A stretch of DNA of 64,000 nucleotides from Streptomyces sp. NBC_00285 (GCF_036174265.1 NZ_CP108055.1:8556001-8620000), one strand, 5' to 3'; shown: positions 18,247 through 27,430, numbered from the stretch's first letter. Numbers and translations: made by a program. Notes: generated from the sequence alone by a model not told the origin.

Positions 18247-19365
18247 ATGAGCGGGTACCCGGCCGACCCGGCCATACGCAGGCGGCTCGCCGACACGGCC
18301 CTCGCGGTCGTGGTCGGCGCCCTCGCCCTGACCGCGGCGGCCTTCGACGCGGACACCGCCACCGTCGACTACGCGCTGGTGGCGGTGAGTTCGGCCGTTC
18401 TCGCGTTCTGCCGTGCCGCCCCGCGGGTGGTGCTGGCAGCGGCCACGGCGAGTGGCACGGCGTATTTGTTGCATGCCCATCCCGGGGCGCTCGCTGCCCT
18501 GCCCGTCCTGGCCGCCGTGCTCACCGCGGCGCAACTGGGGCGCCGGGGCTGGGCGGCCGTGGCGAGCGGGGTGTACCTGACGGCCTGCATCGCCACCGGG
18601 TCCACGACCCAGGAGGCCCTCGGAAAGGCCGGGTTGCTCGCGGGCTGGTTCCTCTGCATGGTGGTGGGAGGCCTCGCCGACCGCAACTGGCAGGCGTATC
18701 TCCGCCAGACCGAACAGCGTGCCCTGGAGGCCGAGCGGACCCGGGAGGAGGCGGCCCTGCGCCGCGCGGGGGAGGAACGCCTGCGCATAGCGCGGGAGTT
18801 GCACGACTCCCTCACCCACAGCATCTCCATCGTCAAGCTCCAGGCAGGCGTGGCCGTCCATCTGGCCCGCAAGCGGGGCGAGGAGGTGCCGCCCGCCCTG
18901 CTCGCCATCCAGGAGGCGAGCGGCGAGGCGATGCGTGAACTCCGTTCCACGCTGGAGATCCTGCGCACCGACGAGCCGACCGGCACTCCCGCGCTGCTCG
19001 TGGAGCGGGCGCGGGCGGCGGGGCTCGCCGTCGACCTGACCGTGGCCGGCGAGGAGCGGCCCCTGCCCGCCACCCTCGACCGGGCCACGTACCGGATCGT
19101 CCAGGAGTCCCTGACCAACGCGGCCCGGCACGCGGGTCCGGCGAAGGTGCGGGTCGAACTCGCCTACAGCGACGACGACTTGACGATCCACGTCGAGGAC
19201 GACGGGACCGCCGACCCGGACCGCCCGCCCGAACCCGGCCACGGCCTGACCGGCATGCGCGAACGCGTCACGGCGCTGGGCGGGACGCTGGCGGCCGGGC
19301 CGCGCGCGGAGGGCGGGTTCTCGGTGCGGGCGGAACTGCCGTTGCGGGCGGGGGACTCGGTGTGA
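18247..19365 (+). CDS. NarL-type sensor histidine kinase
   Basis: This 372-aa two-component kinase has an N-terminal membrane domain of four to six hydrophobic segments (about residues 15-150: ALAVVVGALALTAAAF, LPVLAAVLTAAQLG, GLLAGWFLCMVVGGLA). A HisKA_3 dimerisation domain follows with phospho-acceptor His186 in RELHDSLTHSIS. The C-terminal HATPase_c includes RIVQESLTNAARHAG (N box) and GHGLTGMRERV (G box). The internal ATG is preferred over a GTG six bases earlier, but no strong ribosome site is visible. The response regulator follows about 110 bp downstream, forming a pair. The signal sensed is not apparent. Confidence 0.9.
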   Translation: MSGYPADPAIRRRLADTALAVVVGALALTAAAFDADTATVDYALVAVSSAVLAFCRAAPRVVLAAATASGTAYLLHAHPGALAALPVLAAVLTAAQLGRRGWAAVASGVYLTACIATGSTTQEALGKAGLLAGWFLCMVVGGLADRNWQAYLRQTEQRALEAERTREEAALRRAGEERLRIARELHDSLTHSISIVKLQAGVAVHLARKRGEEVPPALLAIQEASGEAMRELRSTLEILRTDEPTGTPALLVERARAAGLAVDLTVAGEERPLPATLDRATYRIVQESLTNAARHAGPAKVRVELAYSDDDLTIHVEDDGTADPDRPPEPGHGLTGMRERVTALGGTLAAGPRAEGGFSVRAELPLRAGDSV

Positions 19366-19473
19366 GCGAGGGGGCGACGGGATGAACGCGACGGAGGGTG
19401 GGTTCCGGGTGTGCGTGGACGTCGGGGTGAGCGAGGTGGAGAACTGCTCCTCCGTGCGCGTGGCGGTGCCGAC

Positions 19474-20136
19474 GTGATCAGGGTGGCCCTCGTGGACGAC
19501 CAGGCGTTGATGCGGGCCGGGTTCCGGGCCCTGCTCGAAGCCGAGGACGGCATCGAGGTGGTCGGGGAGGCGGCGGACGGCGAGCAGGGCGTGGAACTGG
19601 TGCGCGCGCAGATGCCCGACATCACCCTGATCGACGTACAGATGCCGGTGATGACGGGCATCGAGGCGACCCGGCGGATCGCCGCCGATCCGGACCTGGC
19701 GGCGGTCCGAGTGGTGATCCTCACCAACTACGGCCTGGACGAGTACGTCTTCGAGGCACTGCGGGCGGGCGCGAGCGGCTTCCTGCTGAAGGACACCGAA
19801 CCGGCCGATCTCCTCCAGGCCATCGAGGTGGTGGCCCGGGGCGAGGCGCTGCTGTCACCGGCGATCACCCGCACCCTGATCGGCGAGTTCGTCTCCCGCC
19901 CACCGGACCGCTCCACCGCTCCCGGCCTGGAATGCCTCACCCGCCGCGAACGCGAGGTGACGGGGCTGGCCGCCCGAGGTCTGAGCAACGAGGAGATCGC
20001 CCGGCACATGGTGATCAGCCCCCTCACGGCCAAGACCCACATCAGCCGGGCGATGACCAAGCTGGGCGCCCGGGACCGCGCCCAACTGGTCGTGTTCGCC
20101 TACGAGTCGGGGCTGGTGACGGCACGCGGCGGCTGA
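19474..20136 (+). CDS. LuxR/NarL-family response regulator
   Basis: This 220-aa regulator has a receiver domain with Asp54 as the phosphorylation site (TLIDVQMPVM), the acidic pair in VALVDDQ, and the conserved Lys in FLLKDTEP. The LuxR-type HTH near residues 150-212 contains LTRREREVTGLAARGLSNEE and AKTHISRAMTKLG. The GTG start is inferred from domain alignment, because the open frame runs further upstream into a region with no homology. It is the partner of the preceding kinase. Targets are unknown, though the divergent AhpD-like gene nearby is one possibility. Confidence 0.9.
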   Translation: MIRVALVDDQALMRAGFRALLEAEDGIEVVGEAADGEQGVELVRAQMPDITLIDVQMPVMTGIEATRRIAADPDLAAVRVVILTNYGLDEYVFEALRAGASGFLLKDTEPADLLQAIEVVARGEALLSPAITRTLIGEFVSRPPDRSTAPGLECLTRREREVTGLAARGLSNEEIARHMVISPLTAKTHISRAMTKLGARDRAQLVVFAYESGLVTARGG

Positions 20137-20179
20137 AATCCCGTTGCCCGCAGCCGTCGGGGATCAGCACTCTGGGGTG

Positions 20180-21001
20180 ATGACCGAGACGACGCCGCAG
20201 GTCCACGAAGAGATCCTCGCCTACTACGCCCGGGGCGAGGAGGACGCCCGCCTCAGACCGGGCGGCGCATCCGCCGGACGGCTGGAGTACTGGCGCACCC
20301 AGGACGTGCTGCGGCGGTTGCTGCCCGCCGCGCCCGCGCGAGTGCTGGACGTCGGTGGCGGCAGCGGAGTGCACGCGGAGTGGCTCGCGCAGGACGGGTA
20401 CGACGTCGAACTCGTCGATCCCGTACCGCTCCACGTGCACCAGGCGGCCCGGCTGCCGGGTGTGCGCGCACGGTCCGGGGACGCCCGCTCGCTGCCCGCC
20501 GACGACTCCGCGTACGACGTGGTGCTGATGCTGGGGCCCCTGTACCACCTGCTCGAACGGGACGACCGCGTGCGGGCGTTGGCCGAGGCTCGCCGGGTGG
20601 TGCGGCCGGGTGGACTGGTCGTCGCGGCCACCATCAACCGGTACGCGGAACTGCACGACCTGCTGTGCAAGGAGCTCTACTTCACCGAGGAGCACCGCGA
20701 ACGCACCGACGAGGTTCTCGCGGACGGCCGGCACCCGCACCACGAGGAGGGCTTCTTCACCCTCGCCCATTTCGCCCGACCGAACCAGGTGACAGCGGAG
20801 TTCACCGACGCACGGCTTACCGTCGACGGCCAGTACGGCGTCGAGGGCGTCGCCTGGCTCATGGGTGGAGTCGAGGACTGGCTGGACGACCCGGAGCGCC
20901 GGGAGTCAGTCCTGGCGGCATGTCGGCACATCGAGTCGGAGCCGACGCTGCTGGGGGCGAGCGGACATCTGCTCACGGTGGGCGGACGGCCGAAGCGCTG
21001 A
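20180..21001 (+). CDS. Class I SAM-dependent methyltransferase
   Basis: This 273-aa protein has the Rossmann methyltransferase motifs: motif I VLDVGGGSGVHA (SAM binding), the acidic loop VELVDPVP, DARSLPADDSAYDVVLMLG (motif IV region) and RRVVRPGGLVVAATIN (motif VI). The C-terminal part FFTLAHFARPNQ with VEGVAWLMGGVEDWL probably forms the acceptor pocket. The substrate is unknown. It follows the response regulator by about 40 bp on the same strand and could be co-transcribed. The ATG is chosen just after GGGGTG; a GTG three bases earlier is an alternative. Confidence 0.88.
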   Translation: MTETTPQVHEEILAYYARGEEDARLRPGGASAGRLEYWRTQDVLRRLLPAAPARVLDVGGGSGVHAEWLAQDGYDVELVDPVPLHVHQAARLPGVRARSGDARSLPADDSAYDVVLMLGPLYHLLERDDRVRALAEARRVVRPGGLVVAATINRYAELHDLLCKELYFTEEHRERTDEVLADGRHPHHEEGFFTLAHFARPNQVTAEFTDARLTVDGQYGVEGVAWLMGGVEDWLDDPERRESVLAACRHIESEPTLLGASGHLLTVGGRPKR

Positions 21002-21025
21002 AGCCGGCCGTCCGCCCGGCGGGGA

Positions 21026-22018
21026 CTATGCGGCAGTGCCGCCCGCGTAGTCGCTGTTGAACGTGGTCTCGACGGTGGTGGCCACCGACTGCGCGACCCC
21101 GGTGCCGGTCAGGATGATGCCCAACTCCCGGTTGTTGGAGAGCGAGTTGCTGCTGATGTTCATGGAGCCCGCCTCCACCTCCTGGGTGGCGAGGCCGTAG
21201 TCGGCGACCATGGCCTTGCCGTGGATGTAGAAGCCGTTGGGGTCGGAGTACCCGACGACCGTGCCGCCGGCTGACTTGATCTCGGAGACCTCGGTGGCGT
21301 AGTCGCCCGGGGTCTCCAGGACCACCCGTACCTTGACGCCCGCTTGCGCGCGTGCCGCGATGGCGTCCACCACCGTGCTGTCGCTGAACTCGAGTTCCTC
21401 GACGTCGAGCGTCTTGGTGGCGGCGTTGATCACGGACAGCAGACGGCTGCGGGAGTCCGTGGGGGACCAGAGCAGGTGGTCGCCGTCGCCCGGCGTGATC
21501 GCGGTGCCGGCGTAGTCCGCGTTGAACACCTTCTCGATCGCGGCGACATCGCGGGTGTCGTCGGTGAACACCCCGTAGTCACGGCCGGTCGCGTAGTACT
21601 GGGAGGTGAGATTGCCGGTGAGGACAAGCGACTTGGTGGCGTCCACGGTGATCGTCTTCTGGTGCGTGTAGACGAAGCTCGACGGCGACCACACCACGCC
21701 CACGCCCGCGTTCGTCAACGCCGTGTACGCCGAGCCGTTGGCGCTCTGGTGCGCACGGTCCAGCACGACCCGGACGGTGACGCCCTTGTTCTTCAGGGCT
21801 ATGAGGTCGTTGACGGCCGTCGTGTCCTCGAGTTCGTACATGGTCATGTCGAGCGACGTGGTGGCCGAGTTGATGAAGTCGTAGATCGTGGGCTGGCCGG
21901 CGCTCTGCGAGAAGGCGAAGGCGGTGTAACTCGCGGCGCTGGCGGGGACGGAGGCGGCGAGTACGGCGGCACCGGCGGCGAGAGCGACCCCGGTACGGGT
22001 GAGGACCTTCCACAACAT
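21026..22018 (-). CDS. Secreted phospholipase D-like protein
   Basis: This 330-aa exported protein has two PLD-superfamily half-domains. The first catalytic motif is H119-x-K121 in THQKTITVD, and the second is IHGKAMVAD; both are followed by Gly/Asn-rich segments (LTGNLTSQ, GSMNISSNS) as expected. The signal peptide is RTGVALAAGAAVLAASVPASA. The ATG start is set by a CAGGAG site; the open frame upstream lacks one. PLD-like enzymes hydrolyse phosphodiesters in phospholipids or nucleic acids, and this short two-domain form could be either. It is divergent from the second GGT gene. PHO-box-like repeats lie about 90-105 bp upstream. Confidence 0.9.
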   Translation of the reverse strand: MLWKVLTRTGVALAAGAAVLAASVPASAASYTAFAFSQSAGQPTIYDFINSATTSLDMTMYELEDTTAVNDLIALKNKGVTVRVVLDRAHQSANGSAYTALTNAGVGVVWSPSSFVYTHQKTITVDATKSLVLTGNLTSQYYATGRDYGVFTDDTRDVAAIEKVFNADYAGTAITPGDGDHLLWSPTDSRSRLLSVINAATKTLDVEELEFSDSTVVDAIAARAQAGVKVRVVLETPGDYATEVSEIKSAGGTVVGYSDPNGFYIHGKAMVADYGLATQEVEAGSMNISSNSLSNNRELGIILTGTGVAQSVATTVETTFNSDYAGGTAA

Positions 22019-22106
22019 GCGTGACTCCTGGTCGAGTTGGTGCCCGCAGGGGAGGGCGGGCATCCGCATGGCACCACGCGCGTAGAACGGACGGGAAGAG
22101 GAGGCC

Positions 22107-22124
22107 GGTGAACTCGGGGTTACC
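22107..22124 (-). promoter_or_regulatory. PHO-box-like direct repeat upstream of the PLD-like gene
   Basis: On the minus strand GGTAACC and GTTCACC occur with an exact 11-bp offset, the unit length of Streptomyces PhoP sites. Control of a secreted phosphodiesterase by phosphate starvation would make sense. This is inference from motif and context. Confidence 0.42.
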
Positions 22125-22210
22125 GATGGTCCGCATGGTCGGGCAAAAGGGACTTCGTGCAGGTGGGAGGCGATTCATGGAGTTCTCGTGTGATCGCAAA
22201 ATCTTCGTTG

Positions 22211-22225
22211 GCCCACCTGGTGGGC
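22211..22225. promoter_or_regulatory. Perfect 15-bp palindrome upstream of the second GGT gene
   Basis: GCCCACC-T-GGTGGGC is a perfect inverted repeat about 67 bp before the ATG of the GGT-family gene and would suit an operator position. The regulator is unknown. Confidence 0.35.
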
Positions 22226-22291
22226 AATGAAAGGATCCGTGCACGCGACCCGCTTCGGACCGGCCGAGGCGCGCGAGCAGCGAGGTGAGAG

Positions 22292-24121
22292 ATGCCGTTC
22301 ACCACCCGCCCCACCCTCCAGGGCACCTTCGGCATGGTGTCCTCCACCCACTGGCTGGCCTCGCAGTCGGCGATGGCGGTGCTGGAGGACGGCGGCAACG
22401 CCTACGACGCCGCGGTGGCCGGTGCCTTCGTCCTGCACGTCGTCGAGCCGCACCTCAACGGCCCCGCCGGTGAGGTGCCGATCCTGCTCGCGCCGGCCGG
22501 CGGGGAGGTGCGGGTGCTGTGCGGTCAGGGTGTCGCGCCCGCCGGGGCCACCGTCGCGCACTACCGGGGGCTCGGCCTGGATCTCGTGCCGGGCACCGGC
22601 CCCCTCGCCGCCGCCGTCCCGGGCGCCTTCGACGCCTGGATGCTGCTCCTGCGCGACCACGGCACCAAGCCCCTCGCCGACGTCCTCGGGTATGCCATCG
22701 GTTACGCCGAGGACGGGCACGCGCCCGTGGAGAACGTCGGCGCGACCGTCGAGAGCGTGCGGGAGCTGTTCGAGACCGAGTGGACCTCGTCGTCGGAGGT
22801 CTATCTGCCCCACGGACAGGCGCCCCGGCCCGGTTCGCTGTTCCGTAACCCCGCGCTCGCCGCCACCTGGAAGCGGCTGATCGACGAGGTGGCCGCAGCG
22901 GGCGACCGGGTCGCGCAGATCGAGGCGGCGCGCGAGGTGTGGCGCAGCGGATTCATCGCCGAGGCGCTAGTACGGCAGGCCCGGCGGCCCACCATGGACA
23001 CCAGCGGTTCGCGGCACACCGGCACACTGACGGCCGCCGACCTCGCCGGGTGGTCCGCGACCTACGAGGCTCCGGCGACGTACGACTGGAACGGCTGGAC
23101 CCTGTGCAAGGCCGGGCCCTGGAGCCAGGGTCCGGTGCTCCTCCAGCAGCTCGCGCTGCTGCCGCCCGAGCTGCCGCGGTACGGGTCCGCCGACTACGTC
23201 CATCTGCTGGTCGAGAACTGCAAGCTGGCCATGGCCGACCGGGAGGCCTGGTACGGGGACGCGGCCGACGTGCCGCTCGGTGAGCTGTTGTCGAAGGAGT
23301 ACAACGCGGGACGGCGTGAACTCGTCGGCGACAGGGCTTCCCACGAGCTGCGGCCGGGCAGCCCCGGCGGGCGTGTCCCACGGCTGAGCGCGCACGCGCG
23401 CGTGGTGGTCACCGACGAGCCGGGGTTCAGCCCGATGGGCGTCGGCGAGCCGACGGTCGCCAAGAACCCCACGTCCCCCGTGCCGGGTGAGCCCGAGATC
23501 GGCCCCGACGGCACCACCCGGGGCGACACCTGCCACCTGGATGTCGTCGACCGCTGGGGCAACATGGTCGCCGCCACGCCCAGCGGAGGCTGGCTGCAGT
23601 CCAACCCCGTCGTTCCCGAACTGGGCTTTCCGCTCGGCACCCGGCTCCAGATGGCCTGGCTGGAGGACGGCCTGCCGAACTCCCTCACCCCCGGCCGCCG
23701 TCCCCGCACCACCCTCACCCCTTCGATCGCCCTGCGCGCCGGGGTCCCGGTCCTGGCCTTCGGCACCCCCGGCGGGGATCAGCAGGACCAGTGGCAGCTC
23801 CACTTCTTCCTCGCCCTCGCCCTGCGCCCCCCGGTCCGCGGCGGCCTCGACCTCCAGGGCGCGATCGACGCCCCGAACTGGCACAACGACAGCTTCCCCG
23901 GCTCCTTCTACCCGCGCGGCATGCGGCCCGGAAGCGTCACGGTGGAGGCGCGGACGGACCCGGAGGTGGTGGCTGAGCTACGGCGGCGGGGGCACGACGT
24001 GACGGTGGGCGAGCCCTGGTCGGAGGGACGGCTGTGCGCCGTGGCACGGGACGCGGAGACGGGAGTGGTGTCGGCGGCGGCGAATCCCCGGGGAATGCAG
24101 GGGTACGCGGTGGGACGGTGA
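22292..24121 (+). CDS. Cytoplasmic gamma-glutamyltransferase-family protein (second copy)
   Basis: This 609-aa Ntn-hydrolase of the GGT superfamily has no signal peptide and begins directly with FGMVSSTHWLASQSAMAVL, where the GGT domain normally starts. GGNAYDAAVAG and GGLDLQGAIDAPNWHN are family motifs. The processing threonine is expected in GDTCHLDVVDRWGN, where Cys replaces the second Thr of the usual TTH. The C-terminal half NSLTPGRRPRTTLTPS is intact. GGT relatives of this type include cephalosporin acylases and gamma-glutamyl-compound hydrolases, so a substrate other than glutathione is quite possible. GAGGTGAG precedes the ATG. Confidence 0.87.
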   Translation: MPFTTRPTLQGTFGMVSSTHWLASQSAMAVLEDGGNAYDAAVAGAFVLHVVEPHLNGPAGEVPILLAPAGGEVRVLCGQGVAPAGATVAHYRGLGLDLVPGTGPLAAAVPGAFDAWMLLLRDHGTKPLADVLGYAIGYAEDGHAPVENVGATVESVRELFETEWTSSSEVYLPHGQAPRPGSLFRNPALAATWKRLIDEVAAAGDRVAQIEAAREVWRSGFIAEALVRQARRPTMDTSGSRHTGTLTAADLAGWSATYEAPATYDWNGWTLCKAGPWSQGPVLLQQLALLPPELPRYGSADYVHLLVENCKLAMADREAWYGDAADVPLGELLSKEYNAGRRELVGDRASHELRPGSPGGRVPRLSAHARVVVTDEPGFSPMGVGEPTVAKNPTSPVPGEPEIGPDGTTRGDTCHLDVVDRWGNMVAATPSGGWLQSNPVVPELGFPLGTRLQMAWLEDGLPNSLTPGRRPRTTLTPSIALRAGVPVLAFGTPGGDQQDQWQLHFFLALALRPPVRGGLDLQGAIDAPNWHNDSFPGSFYPRGMRPGSVTVEARTDPEVVAELRRRGHDVTVGEPWSEGRLCAVARDAETGVVSAAANPRGMQGYAVGR

Positions 24122-24201
24122 GCCCCGACGGCGGCCGGACGGGTCCGCTTCCTCGCGGCCCGAGCCTTCAGCCCGAGCATTCAGCCAGGGCCGACCCCGG
24201 T

Positions 24202-24230
24202 GTTCACGCCGGTTCCACCCGCTGTCCACC
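24202..24230 (+). promoter_or_regulatory. Triple 11-bp direct repeat resembling a PHO box
   Basis: GTTCACG, TTCCACC and GTCCACC follow each other with exact 11-bp offsets, ending about 40 bp before the inositol monophosphatase ATG. Three in-phase units is the arrangement expected of a PhoP-binding site. The first and third units match the GTTCACC consensus at 6 of 7 positions. Confidence 0.48.
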
Positions 24231-24272
24231 GGGCCGGGAGGGATTGTCAGTCCCGCGTGCTCTCATGGAGTC

Positions 24273-25118
24273 ATGATCGGACATATGGAAACCATCGACG
24301 AGTTTCTCGACCGGCACACGGACGACGTGGAAGAGGCGGTGCGCAAGGCCGCCGCGGCCGAGATCATGCCGCGCTTCCGCCGGCTCGCCGCCCACGAGGT
24401 GGATCAGAAGAGCGGACCCCACGACCTGGTCACGGACGCCGACCGGCTGGCCGAGCGGTATCTCACCGAGGCGCTCGGCGCCCTCCTTCCCGGCTCCGTG
24501 GTGGTCGGCGAGGAGGCCGTCCACGCCGACCCGGCGTCGTACGAGGCGATACAGGGCGACACCCCGGTCTGGATCGTCGACCCCGTCGACGGCACCCGGC
24601 AGTTCGTCCACGGCGACCCCGGCTTCTGCACACTGGTCGCGCTCGCGGCGAAGGGCGTTCTGCTCGCCTCCTGGACCTACGCGCCCGCCCGTGACCAGCT
24701 GGCCACGGCGGTGCGGGGCCGGGGCGCGTTCCTCGACGGCGAGCGGCTGCACGCGGGCGCCCCCGACCCGGAGCGGGACCTCCAGGTGGCCACCTCCCAC
24801 CCGGACTACACCACGGACGACGAGAAGCGAGACCTGCTCAGCCTGTGGACGGACGGTGTCGCGCCGCGTCCGTGCGGCTCGGCCGGCCTGGAGTATCTCG
24901 CCGTCGCCCGCGGCGAGTTGGACGCGGTCGCGTTCTCCTGGGAGGCGGCCTGGGACCACGCGGCGGGCCTGCTGCTGGTCGAGGAGGCGGGCGGCGCACA
25001 TCTGACCCGCGCCGGTGAGCCGTTCCGCATCACGGGAGGCAACACCCTGCCGTTCACGGCCGCCCGGGACGCGGCGACGGCCCGCAGGATACGGGGCCTG
25101 CTGGCGGGCGAGGCCTGA
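24273..25118 (+). CDS. Inositol monophosphatase family protein
   Basis: This 281-aa Mg-dependent phosphatase of the IMPase/FBPase/CysQ superfamily has motif A WIVDPVDGTRQFVHG, the metal-binding GEEA segment, and motif B WDHAAGLLLVEEAGG. DLVTDADRLAE supplies a further ligand region. Substrates in this family include inositol-1-phosphate, histidinol phosphate and PAP, and none can be chosen from sequence alone. The ATG sits only 2 nt after GGAG; an in-frame ATG at 24285 is an alternative start. Its own upstream region holds PHO-box-like repeats, consistent with a phosphate-related role. Confidence 0.88.
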   Translation: MIGHMETIDEFLDRHTDDVEEAVRKAAAAEIMPRFRRLAAHEVDQKSGPHDLVTDADRLAERYLTEALGALLPGSVVVGEEAVHADPASYEAIQGDTPVWIVDPVDGTRQFVHGDPGFCTLVALAAKGVLLASWTYAPARDQLATAVRGRGAFLDGERLHAGAPDPERDLQVATSHPDYTTDDEKRDLLSLWTDGVAPRPCGSAGLEYLAVARGELDAVAFSWEAAWDHAAGLLLVEEAGGAHLTRAGEPFRITGGNTLPFTAARDAATARRIRGLLAGEA

Positions 25119-25338
25119 CGGAGCCGGAGCGATGGGGACCCGGCGGAGGGAAGGCCGCCCGTGCCTCCGGAGCCCGGCCGTCCGACCTCCCGGCATCCGC
25201 CGCCTGCCCCCGGGCTCCGACGCCCTCCGGTCCCGGACCTCGGTGCCCGTCTGTCCCGACTTACCCCCGAACCCCGGGACTGTCGGTGCCCCGGCATATC
25301 CTGATCCTCTGGCCATCGGCTGACGAAGGGGTCCGAAG

Positions 25339-26757
25339 GTGCCGTCGATGCTCGATGTGGTCGTAGTGGGTGCGGGGCCGAACGGCCTGACGGCTGCCGT
25401 GGAGCTGGCCCGCCGGGGCTTCTCCGTGGCGGTCTTCGAAGCGCGTGACACCGTGGGCGGAGGAGCCCGTACCGAGGAGCTGACCCTCCCCGGTTTCCTG
25501 CACGACCCGTGTTCCGCGGCCCACCCCCTAGGCATCAACTCCCCGGCGTTCCGCGCCCTGCCCCTGGAGCGCTACGGCCTGGAGTGGCTGCACGCCGAGC
25601 TGCCCATGGCGCACCCCTTCACCGACGGCACCGCCGCCGTCCTGTCGAGGTCGGTCGCCGAGACGGCAGCCTCGTTCGGACCGCGCGACGCGGGCACGTA
25701 CCGCAGGCTCGTCGAGCCGTTCCTGCCCAAGTGGGACACCCTGGCCCGCGACTTCATGTCGCTGCCCCTGACCGCGCTGCCCCGCGACCCGGTCACCCTC
25801 GCCCGTTTCGGTCTCGTCGGGCTGCCCCCGTCGACCTGGCTGACGCGCCGCTTCCATGACGAGCGCGCGAAGACCCTGTTCGCCGGTCTCGTCGCGCATG
25901 TCATGGCCCCGCTCAACGGCCTCGCCACCGGTGCCATCGGCCTGGTCTTCGCCCTCGCGGCGCACGCCCGCGGCTGGCCGGTGGCCCGCGGCGGTTCCCA
26001 GTCCATCTCCGACGCGCTCACCGCGTACCTCAAGGACCTCGGCGGCACCGTCCACACCGACTACGAGGTCAAGCGCCTGGACGACCTGCCGCCCGCCCGC
26101 GCCTACGTCTTCGACACCTCGCCCACCGCCCTCGCCCGTATCGCCGGCTTCGGCAGCTACTACGACGGCTACCGTTACGGCCCGGGCGTCTTCAAGGTCG
26201 ACTACGCCCTCGACGGCCCCGTGCCGTGGACCGCGAAGGAGGCGCGCAGCGCGGGCACCGTGCAGATCGGCGCCGACACCGCGGAGATCTCCGCCGCCCT
26301 GCGTGCCGCGTCCCGGGAGGGCCGCGCTCCCGACCGGCCGTTCATGATCACCGTGCAGCCCAGTGTCGCCGACCCCGGCCGGGCCCCCGCCGGAAAGCAC
26401 GTGTTCTGGGCCTACGGCCATGTCCCCAGCGGCTGGACCGGCGACCTCACCGACGCCCTCGAACGCCAACTGGAGCGCTTCGCCCCGGGATTCCGTGACC
26501 GCGTCCTGGCCCGCGCCACCGCCGGCCCGCCCGAACTGGCCGCCCGCAACGCCAACTACATCGGCGGCGACATCGCCTCCGGCGCGGTCAGCGGACTCCA
26601 GACAATGCTGCGCCCCAAGCTGTCCCTGTTCCCGTACGGCACCCCCCACCCGGCCGTCTTCATCTGCTCCTCGGCGACCCCGCCGGGACCGGGTGTGCAC
26701 GGCATGTCGGGACACAACGCGGCGCGAGCGGTGTGGCGAAAGCTGCGAGAGGGCTGA
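25339..26757 (+). CDS. FAD-dependent phytoene-desaturase-like oxidoreductase
   Basis: This 472-aa flavoprotein of the CrtI/phytoene dehydrogenase-like family has the N-terminal dinucleotide-binding motif [21 protein letters not shown] with the adenine-ribose Glu in VFEARD. The C-terminal FAD segment [18 protein letters not shown] closes the fold. [19 protein letters not shown] matches the family's central region. No carotenoid synthesis genes are nearby, so it is probably one of the many broadly distributed relatives with unknown substrate. The GTG start is used; an ATG nine bases later (MLDVVVVG) is equally plausible. Confidence 0.87.
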   Translation: MPSMLDVVVVGAGPNGLTAAVELARRGFSVAVFEARDTVGGGARTEELTLPGFLHDPCSAAHPLGINSPAFRALPLERYGLEWLHAELPMAHPFTDGTAAVLSRSVAETAASFGPRDAGTYRRLVEPFLPKWDTLARDFMSLPLTALPRDPVTLARFGLVGLPPSTWLTRRFHDERAKTLFAGLVAHVMAPLNGLATGAIGLVFALAAHARGWPVARGGSQSISDALTAYLKDLGGTVHTDYEVKRLDDLPPARAYVFDTSPTALARIAGFGSYYDGYRYGPGVFKVDYALDGPVPWTAKEARSAGTVQIGADTAEISAALRAASREGRAPDRPFMITVQPSVADPGRAPAGKHVFWAYGHVPSGWTGDLTDALERQLERFAPGFRDRVLARATAGPPELAARNANYIGGDIASGAVSGLQTMLRPKLSLFPYGTPHPAVFICSSATPPGPGVHGMSGHNAARAVWRKLREG

Positions 26758-26884
26758 GAGGAACTCCGCCGCCGCCGCCCGACGCGTCTCCGGTGCCGGA
26801 CGGCCCGGGCCACAGGGCGCGGACGCTGTCCGCGGACCGGTAATCGGGCTGCTCCCGGCGGGGCGGGCTGGGAGAGTGGCGGGC

Positions 26885-27430
26885 ATGACCACCATCCGTC
26901 TCGTCCAGGGCGACATCACTCAGGAGAGTGCCGACGCGATCGTCAACGCCGCGAACTCCTCCCTCCTCGGCGGGGGAGGAGTCGACGGCGCCATCCACCG
27001 CCGCGGCGGCCCGGCGATCCTGGCGGACTGCCGCAAGCTGCGCGCCTCCCTCCCCCACTCTCGGCTTCGCTCGAGCGGGGGGACCCCCATCGGCAAGGGC
27101 CTGGCCACGGGCAGAGCGGTCGCCACCACCGCGGGCGAGTTGGACGCCCGGTGGGTGATCCACACCGTCGGCCCCCGCCACAGCGGCGAGGAGGACCGCT
27201 CGGCCCTGCTGGCCTCCTGCTACCGCGAGTCCCTGCGCGTGGCCGACGAACTCGGCGCCCGGACCGTCGCCTTCCCCGCCGTCTCCGCCGGTATCTACGG
27301 CTGGCCGATCGACGACGCCGCCCGGATCGCGGTGGCGACCGTGCAGGAGACACGGACCGTCGTCGAGGAGGTCCGGTTCGTGCTCTTCGACGACAGGACG
27401 TACCGGGCGTTCGCACAGCATCTTCGCTGA
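26885..27430 (+). CDS. Macrodomain protein (O-acetyl-ADP-ribose deacetylase type) with a repeat-derived insertion
   Basis: This 181-aa single macrodomain protein binds ADP-ribose and probably removes acetyl from O-acetyl-ADP-ribose, or ADP-ribose from proteins. VQGDITQESADAIVNAANSS supplies the adenine-contacting Asp and catalytic Asn, GGGGVDGAIH the loop around the distal ribose, and FPAVSAGIYGWP the phosphate loop. Residues about 54-69 (SLPHSRLRSSGGTPIG) are not normal for the family. They are encoded by a hairpin-forming Streptomyces repeat that kept the frame open. The normal family sequence would run directly from LRAS to GKGLATG. The insertion falls in a surface loop, so function may persist. 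Confidence 0.9.
   Translation: MTTIRLVQGDITQESADAIVNAANSSLLGGGGVDGAIHRRGGPAILADCRKLRASLPHSRLRSSGGTPIGKGLATGRAVATTAGELDARWVIHTVGPRHSGEEDRSALLASCYRESLRVADELGARTVAFPAVSAGIYGWPIDDAARIAVATVQETRTVVEEVRFVLFDDRTYRAFAQHLR
27047..27090 (+). repeat. Hairpin-forming Streptomyces repeat element inside the macrodomain gene
   Basis: The element runs CTCCCTCCCCCACTCTCGG, then CTTCGCTCGAGCGGGGGGA, then CCCCCAT. Its CCCCC-A-CTC arm pairs with GAG-C-GGGGG, with one mismatch. A diverged copy with the same CTTCGCTCGA core lies in the ccr leader on the other strand. I recall this sequence as a frequent dispersed repeat in streptomycetes. Confidence 0.7.
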
